A DNA stretch of 36,136 nt from positions 1-36,136 of the forward strand of contig JADGDF010000025.1 in the NCBI GenBank assembly GCA_016745055.1, written 5' to 3'. Origin of the DNA: Thiotrichaceae bacterium (GTDB lineage: Bacteria > Pseudomonadota > Gammaproteobacteria > Beggiatoales > Beggiatoaceae). The notes under the pieces are model-generated. The model was not told the DNA's origin. It ran no database searches and worked only from the letters and a program-made list of their open reading frames with translations. This document shows, piece after piece, positions 8,405-16,978 of the stretch; position 1 is the first letter of the stretch; every line of letters starts with the position of its first letter. The position numbers and the translations under genes are program-made.

Positions 8405-8438
8405 AGTGTACTGAAAAATTGTGACATTTGTATGACAT
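8405..8438 (-). promoter_or_regulatory. PHO box and putative -10 for the pst operon
   Basis: On the minus strand TGTCATACAAATGTCACA contains two TGTCA elements spaced exactly 11 nt apart (plus-strand TGACA at 8433-8437 and 8422-8426), the classic PhoB direct-repeat pattern. A possible -10, TACACT, lies at 8410-8405 and would put transcription start very close to the pstC ATG at 8398. This supports PhoB activation under phosphate starvation, although phoB itself is not in the window. Confidence 0.75.
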
Positions 8439-8620
8439 GCTAGTCGCTTTTTCTGTGTAAATCCACTTAATATCTACTGTTAAATTTTAGTTAGTCACAG
8501 ATCGTTGTTTCGCAATTTTCGTAATTAGTGTCTAAGCTGATTATAAAATATGCACTTAAAAAATTCACTTACAATTATAGCTAAATAATATGATTTATAT
8601 GCCACTATTTGAGGGGAAAA

Positions 8621-9364
8621 ATGAAAATTATTGCATGTATGTTGTTTATGTTAATTCTTTTTGGAAACCAGCAGAATCTCTTTGCTTCAAATGATTATTT
8701 TGTATGCAAAGGAGATTGTGATGTTATATCTTTCTATCCAAATGGTTTCAATGCTTACCTTCCACCTTACAGGATTACCAACGTTTCAGTTTGGGTTCGT
8801 GAACCTTATGATCTTTCTAATGGAAATGAAGTTATTATAGAATTTGATGCACAAACAGGGGGCTTTGGGGCAGGAATAAATTTATTGTTTTTTAATGACG
8901 AGCAGACATTTTCTGGGATTATATCTGGTTCTACTTATCCTGCTGCCCATACTCGTATTCATTTAACTCAAAAACAAAAAGGGTTACCTAAAAGGGGTTA
9001 TATTGGTTTTTCGGGGCTCAGTAGTGGTGGGCTGAGTACAAGACCAAGTACTGTTAGCTATTATAATTTTACTGTCACTACGGTAAAAAATGAAAATTAT
9101 GAAGAGGGTTTGGAGGCTGGCAAAACACAATGCAAGCATGATCCTGCCTCTTGTGGCATCATTATTTCTTCTCAAGCAGAGAGTTGTATGCCGAATAAAG
9201 CTTCATTTTCTCTCAACAGTGGTTTATTAAACATTCCTGTGTTAGAAGTAGAAGATTTGTTTGGGAATATCACTGATTATCAGGCAAAACTCTCACTTTT
9301 GCCAGGTAAAGAACAATTATTTTCTGTGACTCAAGCTGCACCACGTTCTGATGAACAAGATTAA
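8621..9364 (+). CDS. Secreted protein of unknown function
   Basis: A 247-residue protein I do not recognise. The ATG at 8621 follows GAGGGG by a few bases and gives a signal peptide (MKIIACMLFMLILFGNQQNLFAS), so it is probably exported. The mature part begins with a cysteine-containing segment (YFVCKGDCDVISFYPNG), followed by a beta-rich region with EVIIEFDAQTGGFGAGINLLFF. A hinge follows, YEEGLEAGKTQCKHDPASCGI (about residues 165-185); similar GxxAGxxxCxxxPASCGI segments seem to recur in exported proteins of filamentous sulfur bacteria (from memory, not checked). The C-terminal domain (190-247) is strand-rich. It stands alone and convergent with hflD. Confidence 0.65.
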   Translation: MKIIACMLFMLILFGNQQNLFASNDYFVCKGDCDVISFYPNGFNAYLPPYRITNVSVWVREPYDLSNGNEVIIEFDAQTGGFGAGINLLFFNDEQTFSGIISGSTYPAAHTRIHLTQKQKGLPKRGYIGFSGLSSGGLSTRPSTVSYYNFTVTTVKNENYEEGLEAGKTQCKHDPASCGIIISSQAESCMPNKASFSLNSGLLNIPVLEVEDLFGNITDYQAKLSLLPGKEQLFSVTQAAPRSDEQD

Positions 9365-9451
9365 TCGTTGAAAGATTTTTGGTCGATGTCAGTATCGCAT
9401 AAAATCGTTGGATGATTTGCGTATGTATAAATTATATTTTTCTCATGATTC

Positions 9452-9494
9452 AGGTTTTTTTGGTGCCACGCAGCAGGAGATACCAAAAAAACCT
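9452..9494. terminator. Bidirectional terminator-like hairpin
   Basis: AGGTTTTTTTGGT at 9452-9464 and its exact complement at 9482-9494 form a 13-bp stem with a 17-nt loop, lying between the convergent secreted-protein gene and hflD. The run of T on either strand suits termination of both. Confidence 0.6.
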
Positions 9495-9556
9495 ATTAAG
9501 TTTAGCGTTTACATTATTGTATATATGAAAATATCTAATACATTTATGTGCGGAAA

Positions 9557-10165
9557 TTAATCAAGTAACAACCTTTCAGCCGTATACGCAATTTTTTTGC
9601 GAGAAAACAGTAATTGCCAGCGTCTCCCGCCTTTTTGTTGCCATAACACCGCAGAGCGGATGCCCGCTAATAATAACGACCTAATTTTATTAGCATTATG
9701 GGCACTTTGTAAATAACGCGGCTCACCTGTGACTTGAATTCGGTAATTAAACGTACTCAAGGTTTTCGAATAAAGGTGAGCCAAAACTTCTAGCACACTG
9801 GTATCAGTAATATGACAAAGTGATGCTTGGCGATTTGCTTGTTCTATACCAGAACTCATCGTCTTTAACATGGCCGGTTGCTTAATGAGCTTTCGTTCCA
9901 AAACGATAATCCCCAAAGCATAGCGCAATAAATCCATGTTGCGGCCTTGCTTACTACCGTTGAGTTGAGATTGTAAGACTTTTAATCCCATGTTAACACC
10001 GTTGATACCGCCATAAATTTCTTCCACTGAATCGGCATCCACTTTTAGTATGCTATTAATACTACTCTCAAAAGGAGCTTGATCCAGCAATCCTTGTTGT
10101 GCAACTTGTCTTACCAATTCAACCGCTTGAAAAATGCCTGCGAGTGCAAGCGTACTTTGTTCCAT
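9557..10165 (-). CDS. hflD: High frequency lysogenization protein HflD homologue
   Basis: A 202-residue, mostly helical membrane-associated protein of the HflD (YcfC) family. It opens with TLALAGIFQAVELVRQVAQQG and has the conserved core VEEIYGGINGVNMGLKVLQ and DLLRYALGIIVLERKL, ending GIRSAVLWQQKGGRRWQLLFSRKKI. In E. coli HflD binds phage lambda CII and affects lysogeny; its normal cell role is poorly known. The ATG at 10165 matches family starts and is preceded by AAGGTG; a GTG at 10171 would add two residues. It lies 28 nt downstream of prlC and is likely co-transcribed with it, whereas in enterics it follows mnmA. Confidence 0.9.
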   Translation of the reverse strand: MEQSTLALAGIFQAVELVRQVAQQGLLDQAPFESSINSILKVDADSVEEIYGGINGVNMGLKVLQSQLNGSKQGRNMDLLRYALGIIVLERKLIKQPAMLKTMSSGIEQANRQASLCHITDTSVLEVLAHLYSKTLSTFNYRIQVTGEPRYLQSAHNANKIRSLLLAGIRSAVLWQQKGGRRWQLLFSRKKIAYTAERLLLD

Positions 10166-10193
10166 GCCCACCTTGATTTTTTGCCCCTAGAAA

Positions 10194-12227
10194 TTATGCT
10201 GCAATACCGCAACGTCTGAGTAATGCATCTATTTTAGGGCCTCTGCCACGAAATGCAACAAATAAAACCATTGGTTCTTGCGAACCTCCCTTTTCCAGTA
10301 TATTTTGCATAAATGCTTGACCCGTTTGACGGTCAAAAATGCCATTTTCTTCAAATTTCTCAAATGCATCGGCAGAAAGTACTTCTGCCCATTTGTAACT
10401 GTAATACCCTGCCGCATACCCACCTGCAAAGATATGAGAAAAACTGTTTTGAAAACGGTTAAACTCAGGTGGTTTTAACGCTGTGACTTGAGTACGTACC
10501 TCATTTATCAGTGCTTGAACGTCGATGTCAGGCGTGTACTCTTTGTGTAAACGAAAATCAAATAAAGCAAATTCAAGCTGTCTAGCCATAAATAAGCCGG
10601 CTTGAAAATTCTTGGCTGCATATAATTTATCAAATAAATCCTGTGGTAATAACTCACCAGTTTCATAATGGGCTGAAAATAAGTCTAGTGCCTCTTTTTC
10701 CCAACACCAGTTTTCCATAAATTGACTGGGTAATTCTACCGCATCCCAAGCTACACCATTGATGCCTGCCACTGGAGGATGTTCAATTTTTGTTAACATG
10801 TGGTGCAAGCCATGACCAAATTCGTGAAATAAAGTTCTAATTTCTTCATGCGTCAGTAAGGCTGGTTTTTCACCAATGGGGGGCGTAAAATTACACACTA
10901 AATAGGCAACTGGCACACGCAAACTTTGTTTGGAACGTTTACGATTAATGCATTCATCCATCCAAGCACCACCACGTTTACTTTGTCGTGCATATAAATC
11001 AAGATAAAATTGGCCGCGTAATTCACCCACTTCATCGTATATCGAAAAAAATTGTACCTCTGGATGCCAAACATCAATATTTGTTTGTGCTTGTACTGTA
11101 ATACCATATAATTTTTGCGTAATCGCAAATAGACCAGGCAACACCTTGGACAGTGGGAAATAAGGTCGTAAAATTTCCTGGGAAATAGCATATTGGTGTT
11201 CACGCAATTTTTCTGAATAATAAGGTACATCCCACAGAGCTAAATCTTCCAAACCATCACGAGTTTTAGCAAAGGCTTTTAATTCCTCAGCCTCTTTTTT
11301 AGCCATTAATTTAGTTTTAGCTGATAAGTCATTTAAAAACTGCATGACTTGATCTGCACTTTCGGCCATTTTGGTATACACAGAATATTCAGCGTAGTTG
11401 TCAAAACCCACTAAATTGGAAAGTTCATGTCGCAAAACTAAAATTTCTGCAATCACCGAAGCATTGTCTCGTTGCCCTGCATGAGGTCCTTGACTTGAAG
11501 CACGAGTTACGTAAGCTTCATACATTTCCCGCCGTAATTCACGATTGCTGGCATAACGCATGATTGGCAAATAACAAGGAGCATCCAAAGTCAGTAACCA
11601 ACCTTCCATATTAGCTTGGGTCGCATTTTGGGCAAGCAATTCTAAAACAGTGTCAGACAGTCCAACTAATAAAGATTTATCAAATACTTGCTTCTGCCAG
11701 GCTTTGGTAGAATCTAATACGTGCTCAGAAAATTTAGTGAACAAGGCAGATAACTGATTTTGAATTTCCATAAATCGCGCTTGCTTATCTGCATCTAAAT
11801 CAATGCCGGACAGACGAAAATCTCGCAAAGCATCTTGAATAATTTTCTGTTGAGCATCATCCAATTGCTCATATTCAGCGCTATTAGCAATTGTTTGGTA
11901 AATTTTGTACAAACGTTTATCTTGCTTAATTTCATTACGGTAAGCGGTAACCAATTGGAGAGCTTCTTTATACACAGGGCGCAACGCTTCGGTATCTGCC
12001 ACATTATGTAGATGTTCAATGGGAGACCAGGTGCGATCCAATCGATCTTTGAACTCATTCAAAGGTGTGATGGCATTATTCCAAGTGTAATGTTCTACGT
12101 TTTTCAATAATTCATCTGCGTTTTGATGATTTTCTGCAATCACTTGTTGAATAGCAGGTATAACATGTTCAGGTGCAAGCTGTGAAAATGGTGGCAATCC
12201 TTGCATGTCAATTAAAGGATTCGACAT
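10194..12227 (-). CDS. prlC: Oligopeptidase A (M3 metallopeptidase)
   Basis: A 677-residue cytoplasmic zinc peptidase of family M3, the usual length of oligopeptidase A, which degrades signal peptides and other short peptides. It starts MSNPLIDMQGLPPFSQLAPEHV, as other PrlC proteins do. The zinc site LFHEFGHGLHHML (HExxH form, about residues 471-483) and downstream EAGLF-like region, NFQAGLFMARQLEFALFD, are present, as is the C-terminal GGYAAGYYSYKWAEVLSADAF signature. The ATG has AAGGAA about 7 nt upstream. It appears intact and is followed by hflD. Confidence 0.96.
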   Translation of the reverse strand: MSNPLIDMQGLPPFSQLAPEHVIPAIQQVIAENHQNADELLKNVEHYTWNNAITPLNEFKDRLDRTWSPIEHLHNVADTEALRPVYKEALQLVTAYRNEIKQDKRLYKIYQTIANSAEYEQLDDAQQKIIQDALRDFRLSGIDLDADKQARFMEIQNQLSALFTKFSEHVLDSTKAWQKQVFDKSLLVGLSDTVLELLAQNATQANMEGWLLTLDAPCYLPIMRYASNRELRREMYEAYVTRASSQGPHAGQRDNASVIAEILVLRHELSNLVGFDNYAEYSVYTKMAESADQVMQFLNDLSAKTKLMAKKEAEELKAFAKTRDGLEDLALWDVPYYSEKLREHQYAISQEILRPYFPLSKVLPGLFAITQKLYGITVQAQTNIDVWHPEVQFFSIYDEVGELRGQFYLDLYARQSKRGGAWMDECINRKRSKQSLRVPVAYLVCNFTPPIGEKPALLTHEEIRTLFHEFGHGLHHMLTKIEHPPVAGINGVAWDAVELPSQFMENWCWEKEALDLFSAHYETGELLPQDLFDKLYAAKNFQAGLFMARQLEFALFDFRLHKEYTPDIDVQALINEVRTQVTALKPPEFNRFQNSFSHIFAGGYAAGYYSYKWAEVLSADAFEKFEENGIFDRQTGQAFMQNILEKGGSQEPMVLFVAFRGRGPKIDALLRRCGIAA

Positions 12228-12293
12228 TATATATTCCTTATCGTTAAATTCTTTTAAACTAAGCTAACTATCATTGAGATGATATAAGCAACG

Positions 12294-12321
12294 AACTTTA
12301 GTCTGCTTTGACTGAATATAC
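12294..12321 (+). repeat. Short relic resembling the IS200-like right-end sequence
   Basis: ACTTTAGTCTGCTTTGACTG followed by AATATAC closely resembles 30912-30941, the junction of the tnpA 3' end and right end of the IS200/IS605-like element. It lies in the 287-nt gap between prlC and tRNA-Val, which otherwise contains only AT-rich sequence and the tRNA promoter. It may be a leftover element end. Confidence 0.35.
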
Positions 12322-12467
12322 AAGTAGCACAGATCATTTTAAATTTTATCCAGAATATACTGAGATTAAAATATTTTTTTAAAGTTTATAACTCTGACTG
12401 TAACGTTTTCATGTTTTTGATAGATTATAAACTTGACTTTTAATTATACCCAAAGCAAAAAATGGGC

Positions 12468-12496
12468 TTGTACTTCTGTGAAAGTTTCGTTAGAAT
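12468..12496 (+). promoter_or_regulatory. Sigma70 promoter of tRNA-Val
   Basis: TTGTAC at 12468-12473 and TAGAAT at 12491-12496, with a 17-nt spacer, about 19 nt upstream of the tRNA 5' end. Confidence 0.6.
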
Positions 12497-12514
12497 TGCC
12501 GCTTAGTTTAAAGA

Positions 12515-12589
12515 AGGCGCGTAGCTCAGTGGTAGAGCATCACCTTGACATGGTGGAGGTCGGTGGTTCAATCCCACTCGCGCCTACCA
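12515..12589 (+). tRNA. tRNA-Val (anticodon GAC)
   Basis: A complete cloverleaf can be drawn: acceptor AGGCGCG/CGCGCCT, D-arm GCTC/GAGC, anticodon arm with loop TTGACAT (GAC at 12547-12549), T-arm around GGTTCAATCC, discriminator A and an encoded CCA. It reads GUC/GUU valine codons. Confidence 0.97.
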
Positions 12590-12729
12590 GCTAGTAGTAA
12601 GCAGACAGTATAAGAATACAGTAGTCCTCAACTCCTTTCCTTCCTCCTCTAATTTTATGTAGTTTCCCCTTAATTTACCTAATCCAAATTTACCATGTAA
12701 TAGGCTAGACTGCCTGACATTAGGCTAAC

Positions 12730-13497
12730 CTACCACATTTTCCATGATGGATTCCCCGATTGCCACAGTGTTTCTAAATGTTGTTTATCGCGTAAAGTAT
12801 CCATGGGCTGCCAAAAACCATCATGTTTGTAGGCAGAAAGCTGACCCTCTTTGGCTAAATCCATCATAGGTTCTTTCTCCCAAGTTGTTTCATCTCCTGC
12901 AATATAATCAGTAACTTTGGGAGAAAGTACGAAAAATCCACCATTAACCCATGAATTAGAGTTTTTAGGCTTTTCAGCAAAATTTGTCACTTGATCATTA
13001 CTTAAATTTAATATGCCAAAGCGCCCTGTTGGTTGGGTTGCTGTGACTGTTGCTAATTTTCCTTGCTGCTGATGAAAAGCAATTAACGCCGTAATATCAA
13101 TATTGCCAACACCATCGCCATAAGTAAAACAAAAGGGGTCTTTTCCTAAATAATGCCGTACTCGCTTCAGTCGACCACCTGTCATCGTTTTTTCACCCGT
13201 ATCGACTAAAGTAACACGCCAAGGGTCTGCTGTATGATAATGCACTTCCATTTGATTGGTGGTCATATCAAAAGTAACGTCGGACATATGTAAGAAATAG
13301 TTAGCAAAATATTCTTTAATCACATAGCCCTTGTAGCCTAGGCAAATGATAAACTCATGAATACCATGCGCTGAAAAAATTTTCATGATATGCCATAAAA
13401 TGGGTTTACCTCCAATTTCTACCATAGGTTTGGGCTTAGTCACGGTTTCTTCACTAAGACGAGTGCCTAGTCCACCAGCAAGAATCACTGCTTTCAT
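12730..13497 (-). CDS. rfbF: Glucose-1-phosphate cytidylyltransferase
   Basis: A 255-residue nucleotidyltransferase that makes CDP-glucose from glucose-1-phosphate and CTP, the first step toward CDP-activated dideoxy sugars for surface polysaccharide. It begins [18 protein letters not shown] with the nucleotide-binding loop and continues [31 protein letters not shown] and [19 protein letters not shown], all typical of RfbF/DdhA. The ATG at 13497 overlaps the stop of the upstream glycosyltransferase (ATGA), so the two are translationally coupled; the further upstream start would lie inside that gene. The next enzyme, CDP-glucose dehydratase, is not in the window. Confidence 0.95.
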   Translation of the reverse strand: MKAVILAGGLGTRLSEETVTKPKPMVEIGGKPILWHIMKIFSAHGIHEFIICLGYKGYVIKEYFANYFLHMSDVTFDMTTNQMEVHYHTADPWRVTLVDTGEKTMTGGRLKRVRHYLGKDPFCFTYGDGVGNIDITALIAFHQQQGKLATVTATQPTGRFGILNLSNDQVTNFAEKPKNSNSWVNGGFFVLSPKVTDYIAGDETTWEKEPMMDLAKEGQLSAYKHDGFWQPMDTLRDKQHLETLWQSGNPSWKMW

Positions 13498-14306
13498 GAG
13501 GAGTTTCTTAACCAATTAAAAAGTTGAATTTTCCAAGTGGGTGGTATGATAAATATAGAAATATACTGCAAAAAATTATAAAGTTTATCAAATAAGGTCA
13601 TGTAATAAGCATCGTTTTGCGCATATTTTTTACGTATTATTAAGGTCTCTAATTCCATTTTTTTAAGCGAACGAAATGTTACAGAATTTGGGGTTTGCCG
13701 ATAGTCCAAAACTACTTCTTGTAAATTGGCCAATCGGTAACGACTACCTATGCGCAAGGCCATTTCCAAATCTTCAGCAGGTGCATATTCCACAGCATAA
13801 TTACCTAATTCATCTAAGCTGCTTTTGCGAATCATTGTGGCTGGTAATGCAACGGGAGAATAACGAAAGATAGTTTTACGTAAACTAGCATCATCGGGCG
13901 CATACTTTCTAATGCTTAAATAACCTGTTTCATCGAAAAACTGTAAAAAACCACCCACAATACCTACTTTTGGATTTTGTTCCATAAAATAGTACTGTTT
14001 TTCCAAACGTTGAGGATAGGAAATATCGTCTGCATCTTGCCAAGCAAAATAGTCACCTTCAGCAAAACTAATGCCGCGATTACGGTTGCCTGCCACACCT
14101 AAGTTTATATCATTTTGATAAGCGCGAATTCTATTGTCTTTAATGACATAAGACTGAATAATTTGCCAAGTTTTATCAGTAGAGCAATTATCCACGATAA
14201 TAAGCTCAAAATCTTGAAAAGTTTGATTTAAGATACTGTCAATGGCTTTGGCAATATAAGGCTCAGCATTATAAGCAGGTAAAATAACGGAGATAGCAGG
14301 TTTCAT
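13494..14306 (-). CDS. Family 2 glycosyltransferase
   Basis: A 270-residue inverting GT-A glycosyltransferase. The N-terminal domain has [57 protein letters not shown] with the nucleotide-sugar/metal site DADD (about residues 92-95), then YPQRLEKQ. The second half carries [12 protein letters not shown], the usual acceptor-side ED motif. It likely adds one sugar to a surface polysaccharide or O-antigen in the cytoplasm; donor and acceptor cannot be read from the sequence. It is coupled to rfbF by an ATGA overlap. Confidence 0.88.
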   Translation of the reverse strand: MKPAISVILPAYNAEPYIAKAIDSILNQTFQDFELIIVDNCSTDKTWQIIQSYVIKDNRIRAYQNDINLGVAGNRNRGISFAEGDYFAWQDADDISYPQRLEKQYYFMEQNPKVGIVGGFLQFFDETGYLSIRKYAPDDASLRKTIFRYSPVALPATMIRKSSLDELGNYAVEYAPAEDLEMALRIGSRYRLANLQEVVLDYRQTPNSVTFRSLKKMELETLIIRKKYAQNDAYYMTLFDKLYNFLQYISIFIIPPTWKIQLFNWLRNSS

Positions 14307-14424
14307 AAATGTTTAACTAAAAAATAATAGAGAGAGTATACCTATAATGCTATCATTTTTCATTCTGTAACTTTTTTTCCTAAGCAATTTTAGAAAAATA
14401 ACTACAGAATCAAATAGATTACGC

Positions 14425-14484
14425 TATAATTCAATAGGTAATTATTCACAGTGACTACTTTTTTAAAATTTAATTTAATAAGGA
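14425..14484 (+). promoter_or_regulatory. Putative -10 and ribosome binding site for the RiPP operon
   Basis: TATAAT at 14425-14430 is a perfect -10 hexamer about 60 nt before the ATG at 14492, but I see no good -35 at the usual spacing, so an activator or an alternative sigma may be involved. AAGGA at 14480-14484, 7 nt before the ATG, fixes the start. Confidence 0.4.
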
Positions 14485-14491
14485 TATATTT

Positions 14492-15052
14492 ATGGCTGAT
14501 ATGAAAAAAACTCCTCTTGCTTTAGCTATTGGTACTGCATTCACCGTAAGTTTAGCACAAAGTCCTATTGTCAATGCTCAAGATAACCCATTTTCAATGA
14601 GCGAACTGTCAAGTGGTTATATGGTTGCTAGCGAAGGTAAATGCGGTGGTAGTATGGACGGTATGGATGGCAAAGACATGGAAGGTAAATGCGGCGAAGG
14701 CAAATGCGGTGGTGATAAAGCTCAAGCTGGCATGGATGGAAAAGGCATGGAAGGTAAGTGCGGCGAAGGCAAATGTGGTGGCGATAAAGCTCAAGCTGGC
14801 ATGGACGGTATGAGCAGCATGGATGGTAAAGGCATGGAAGGTAAATGCGGCGAGGGCAAATGCGGTGGTGATAAAGCTCAAGCTGGCATGGACGGTATGA
14901 GTAGTATGGATGGTAAAGGCATGGAAGGTAAATGCGGCGAGGGCAAATGTGGTGGTGATAAAGCTCAAGCTGGCATGGATGGTATGAGTAGTATGGATGG
15001 TAAAGGTATGGAAGGTAAATGTGGCGAAGGCAAATGCGGTGGTGATAAATAA
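14492..15052 (+). CDS. hvfA: RiPP metallophore precursor, HvfA/bufferin type, with eleven EGKCG motifs
   Basis: A 186-residue, exported precursor. Residues 1-29 form a signal peptide (KKTPLALAIGTAFTVSLAQS, probable cleavage after VNA). The NPFSMSELSSGYMVA segment (32-46) matches the conserved region before the core in HvfA/BufA precursors. The core is built from EGKCG pentapeptides: one at 48-52 and five EGKCGEGKCG doublets, at 64-73, 87-96, 116-125, 145-154 and 174-183. All eleven cysteines (51, 67, 72, 90, 95, 119, 124, 148, 153, 177, 182) lie in these motifs. Spacers are Met/Asp/Gly-rich (MDGMSSMDGKGM). In the Haemophilus HvfA system EGKCG cysteines are converted to copper-binding oxazolone-thioamide groups. 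It is followed at 50 nt by its modifying enzyme. The copper-binding function here is inferred from that family. Confidence 0.9.
   Translation: MADMKKTPLALAIGTAFTVSLAQSPIVNAQDNPFSMSELSSGYMVASEGKCGGSMDGMDGKDMEGKCGEGKCGGDKAQAGMDGKGMEGKCGEGKCGGDKAQAGMDGMSSMDGKGMEGKCGEGKCGGDKAQAGMDGMSSMDGKGMEGKCGEGKCGGDKAQAGMDGMSSMDGKGMEGKCGEGKCGGDK
14801..15049 (+). repeat. 87-nt tandem repeat inside hvfA
   Basis: Units start at 14801, 14888 and 14975; the last is cut short at 75 nt by the stop codon. Each codes for a 29-residue unit MDGMSS-MDGKGM-EGKCGEGKCG-GDKAQAG. Shorter relatives lie upstream at 14732-14800. The copies differ by only a few silent changes, showing recent duplication or conversion. Confidence 0.9.
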
Positions 15053-15102
15053 AAATTAGCCTCATGCCAAGTACATCATAAGACTCACAAGAGAACTTTG
15101 TT

Positions 15103-15948
15103 ATGAATTTTCCCGTACATGGTGCGGGACTTGGCTTCCGGCGAGACTTAACCGACTCGCTGGAGCAACAGTCCCCAAAACAAATTGATTTTATGGAAAT
15201 CGCCCCCGAAAATTGGGTTGGCCTAGGTGGGCGACTAGGCAAGCAGCTTCATTCCTTTACTGAGCGTTATCCATTTATTTGTCATGGTCTTTCTCTCAAT
15301 CTCGGTGGTTTTTCTCCCCTTGACGAATCCTTCTTGCAACGTTTAAAGCAATTTTTGGACACGCATAAGATTCGTTGTTACAGTGAACATCTAAGCTATT
15401 GCGGCGATGAAGGTCATTTGTACGATTTATTACCCATTCCTTTTACTGAGGAAGCCGTGTATCACGTTGCCAAACGTATTCAACGCGCTCAGGACATTCT
15501 TGAAAGACGCATGGCGATTGAAAATATTTCGTACTACGCAGCACCTGGCAAGCAAATGGACGAAATTGATTTTGTGAATGCGGTATTATCAGAAGCAGAC
15601 TGTGATTTACTGCTGGATGTCAATAATATTTACGTCAACAGTGTTAATCATAAGTATGATGCAGAAACCTACTTAAAAGCGTTACCTGCAGAGCGGATTG
15701 TTTATTGCCACATTGCAGGTCATTATAACGAAGCCGAAGATTTACTGATTGATACCCACGGTTCAGATGTGATTGATCCGGTTTGGCAGTTACTTGATGT
15801 GACTTATGAGCATTTCGGTGTAATTCCGACTTTATTAGAAAGAGATTTTAATATTCCGCCGCTTGCCAACTTACTGCAAGAAGTGGATGTCATTGCCTCA
15901 GCGCAAACCCGTTTTACGCCGGAAGAACATCATGCAAAAACTGCCTGA
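15103..15948 (+). CDS. hvfB: Multinuclear non-heme iron oxidase (DUF692), RiPP-modifying
   Basis: A 281-residue TIM-barrel enzyme of the DUF692/MNIO family (MbnB, HvfB, BufB). It opens GAGLGFRRDLTDSL and has IDFMEIAPENWVGLGG, HGLSLNLGG (His61), CYSEHLSYCG (Glu95, His96), MAIENISYYAAPG (Glu140), LLLDVNNIYVNSVNH (Asp172, Asn174), YCHIAGH (His203, His207), DTHGSDV (Asp217, His219) and TLLERDFNIP (Glu246); these are the candidate metal ligands and conserved residues. Such enzymes use a di- or tri-iron centre and oxygen to turn cysteine into oxazolone plus thioamide or related products. It lies between the precursor and the DUF2063 partner, which it overlaps by 17 nt. Its size is normal and nothing is missing. 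Confidence 0.93.
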   Translation: MNFPVHGAGLGFRRDLTDSLEQQSPKQIDFMEIAPENWVGLGGRLGKQLHSFTERYPFICHGLSLNLGGFSPLDESFLQRLKQFLDTHKIRCYSEHLSYCGDEGHLYDLLPIPFTEEAVYHVAKRIQRAQDILERRMAIENISYYAAPGKQMDEIDFVNAVLSEADCDLLLDVNNIYVNSVNHKYDAETYLKALPAERIVYCHIAGHYNEAEDLLIDTHGSDVIDPVWQLLDVTYEHFGVIPTLLERDFNIPPLANLLQEVDVIASAQTRFTPEEHHAKTA

Positions 15949-16693
15949 ATTTCAGCAACAACAACGGATATTCACCGCTTATATTCGTGATCCAGAAAAA
16001 AATCCTGCCCCTCAAAATATTGAACCACGCAGGATGGCCGCTTATCATGAATTGTTTTATAACAACGTCCAAGGTTTGTTAGCCCATACTTACCCTGTGT
16101 TGCATAAAATATTATCGGAAGAACAATGGCATCATCTAATTCGTGATTATTTTGCAGTTCATCAAGCGCACACGCCTTTGTTTCCCTACATGCCTCAAGA
16201 GTTTTTGCGTTACCTAGAAAATGAACGCGGTGAATACCCAAATGATCCTCCTTTTCTGTATGAATTAGCTCATTACGAATGGATAGAGTTGGCTGTTTCT
16301 ATTGATAATCGAGAAATTAATTTACAAGGCGTTAATAAAACTGGAGATTTATTAACGGGTCAGCCAGTGTTAAATCCATTAGTATTACCACTGATGTACC
16401 AATTTCCCGTTCATCAAATTCGTCCTGAATTTCAACCGCAGACTTTTTCTGAGCAACCCACTTATTTGTTGGTTTATCGTGATTTGTCAGATAAAGTTAG
16501 CTTTATTCATCTAAATGCAGTCAGCGCTTGGTTAGTTCAAAAGCTAAAAGAGAGTAACTATACAGGTAAAACAGCATTGGAAGAAATAGCCCAAGAATTA
16601 AACCATCCTCAACCTGAAGTGGTAATAACGGGCGGCTTGGCAATTTTACAAGCTTGGTTAAAACGTGATGTGGTATTAGGCGTTAAAATATAA
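15932..16693 (+). CDS. hvfC: DUF2063 partner of the MNIO enzyme
   Basis: A 253-residue protein of the DUF2063 family (HvfC/BufC), the usual partner that delivers the precursor's leader to the DUF692 enzyme. The N-terminal domain has LPEFQQQQRIFTAYIRDPE, RRMAAYHELFYNNVQGLLAH and TYPVLHKILSEEQW, a typical DUF2063 opening; the C-terminal half includes LLVYRDLSDKVSFIHLNAVSAWLVQ, a RiPP-recognition-like winged fold in this family. The ATG at 15932 has GGAAG about 7 nt upstream and overlaps the end of hvfB by 17 nt. A terminator follows, so the operon is just precursor, enzyme and partner, without the DoxX-type fourth gene found in some such clusters. Confidence 0.9.
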   Translation: MQKLPEFQQQQRIFTAYIRDPEKNPAPQNIEPRRMAAYHELFYNNVQGLLAHTYPVLHKILSEEQWHHLIRDYFAVHQAHTPLFPYMPQEFLRYLENERGEYPNDPPFLYELAHYEWIELAVSIDNREINLQGVNKTGDLLTGQPVLNPLVLPLMYQFPVHQIRPEFQPQTFSEQPTYLLVYRDLSDKVSFIHLNAVSAWLVQKLKESNYTGKTALEEIAQELNHPQPEVVITGGLAILQAWLKRDVVLGVKI

Positions 16694-16723
16694 TAACACT
16701 TGGACAGGCTAGATAGAATATAG

Positions 16724-16755
16724 CGAAACCCACAAATATATGAGTTTCGTTTTTT
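16724..16755 (+). terminator. Rho-independent terminator of the hvfABC operon
   Basis: CGAAACCCA and TGAGTTTCG pair (one mismatch) around an 8-nt loop, followed by a run of six T. The rest of the 285-nt gap to the sulfotransferase shows no coding or RNA signal. Confidence 0.7.
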
Positions 16756-16978
16756 ACCCAGCCTAATGTTTGTTTAAACCCAATGTTGTTCGATTGGTTT
16801 TTATACTTTTTTTAAGTCTATTTTGGTATGAGTTAGTCCATTTACCAGATTTGTATTTGAGTGAGAATTAGTTTGCTAACAATCACTCATAAACTTTGCA
16901 AATATTTTCCAGCAGGCTAAATATTAGCAAACATTATTACAAACACAAGTACACCTAACTTTAAAAGTAAAAAATTTC

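Noticed and set aside
14609-15242. Long minus-strand frames opposite the hvfA repeats
   Set aside because: They are mirror readings of the EGKCG repeat DNA, of low complexity, and lack start signals.
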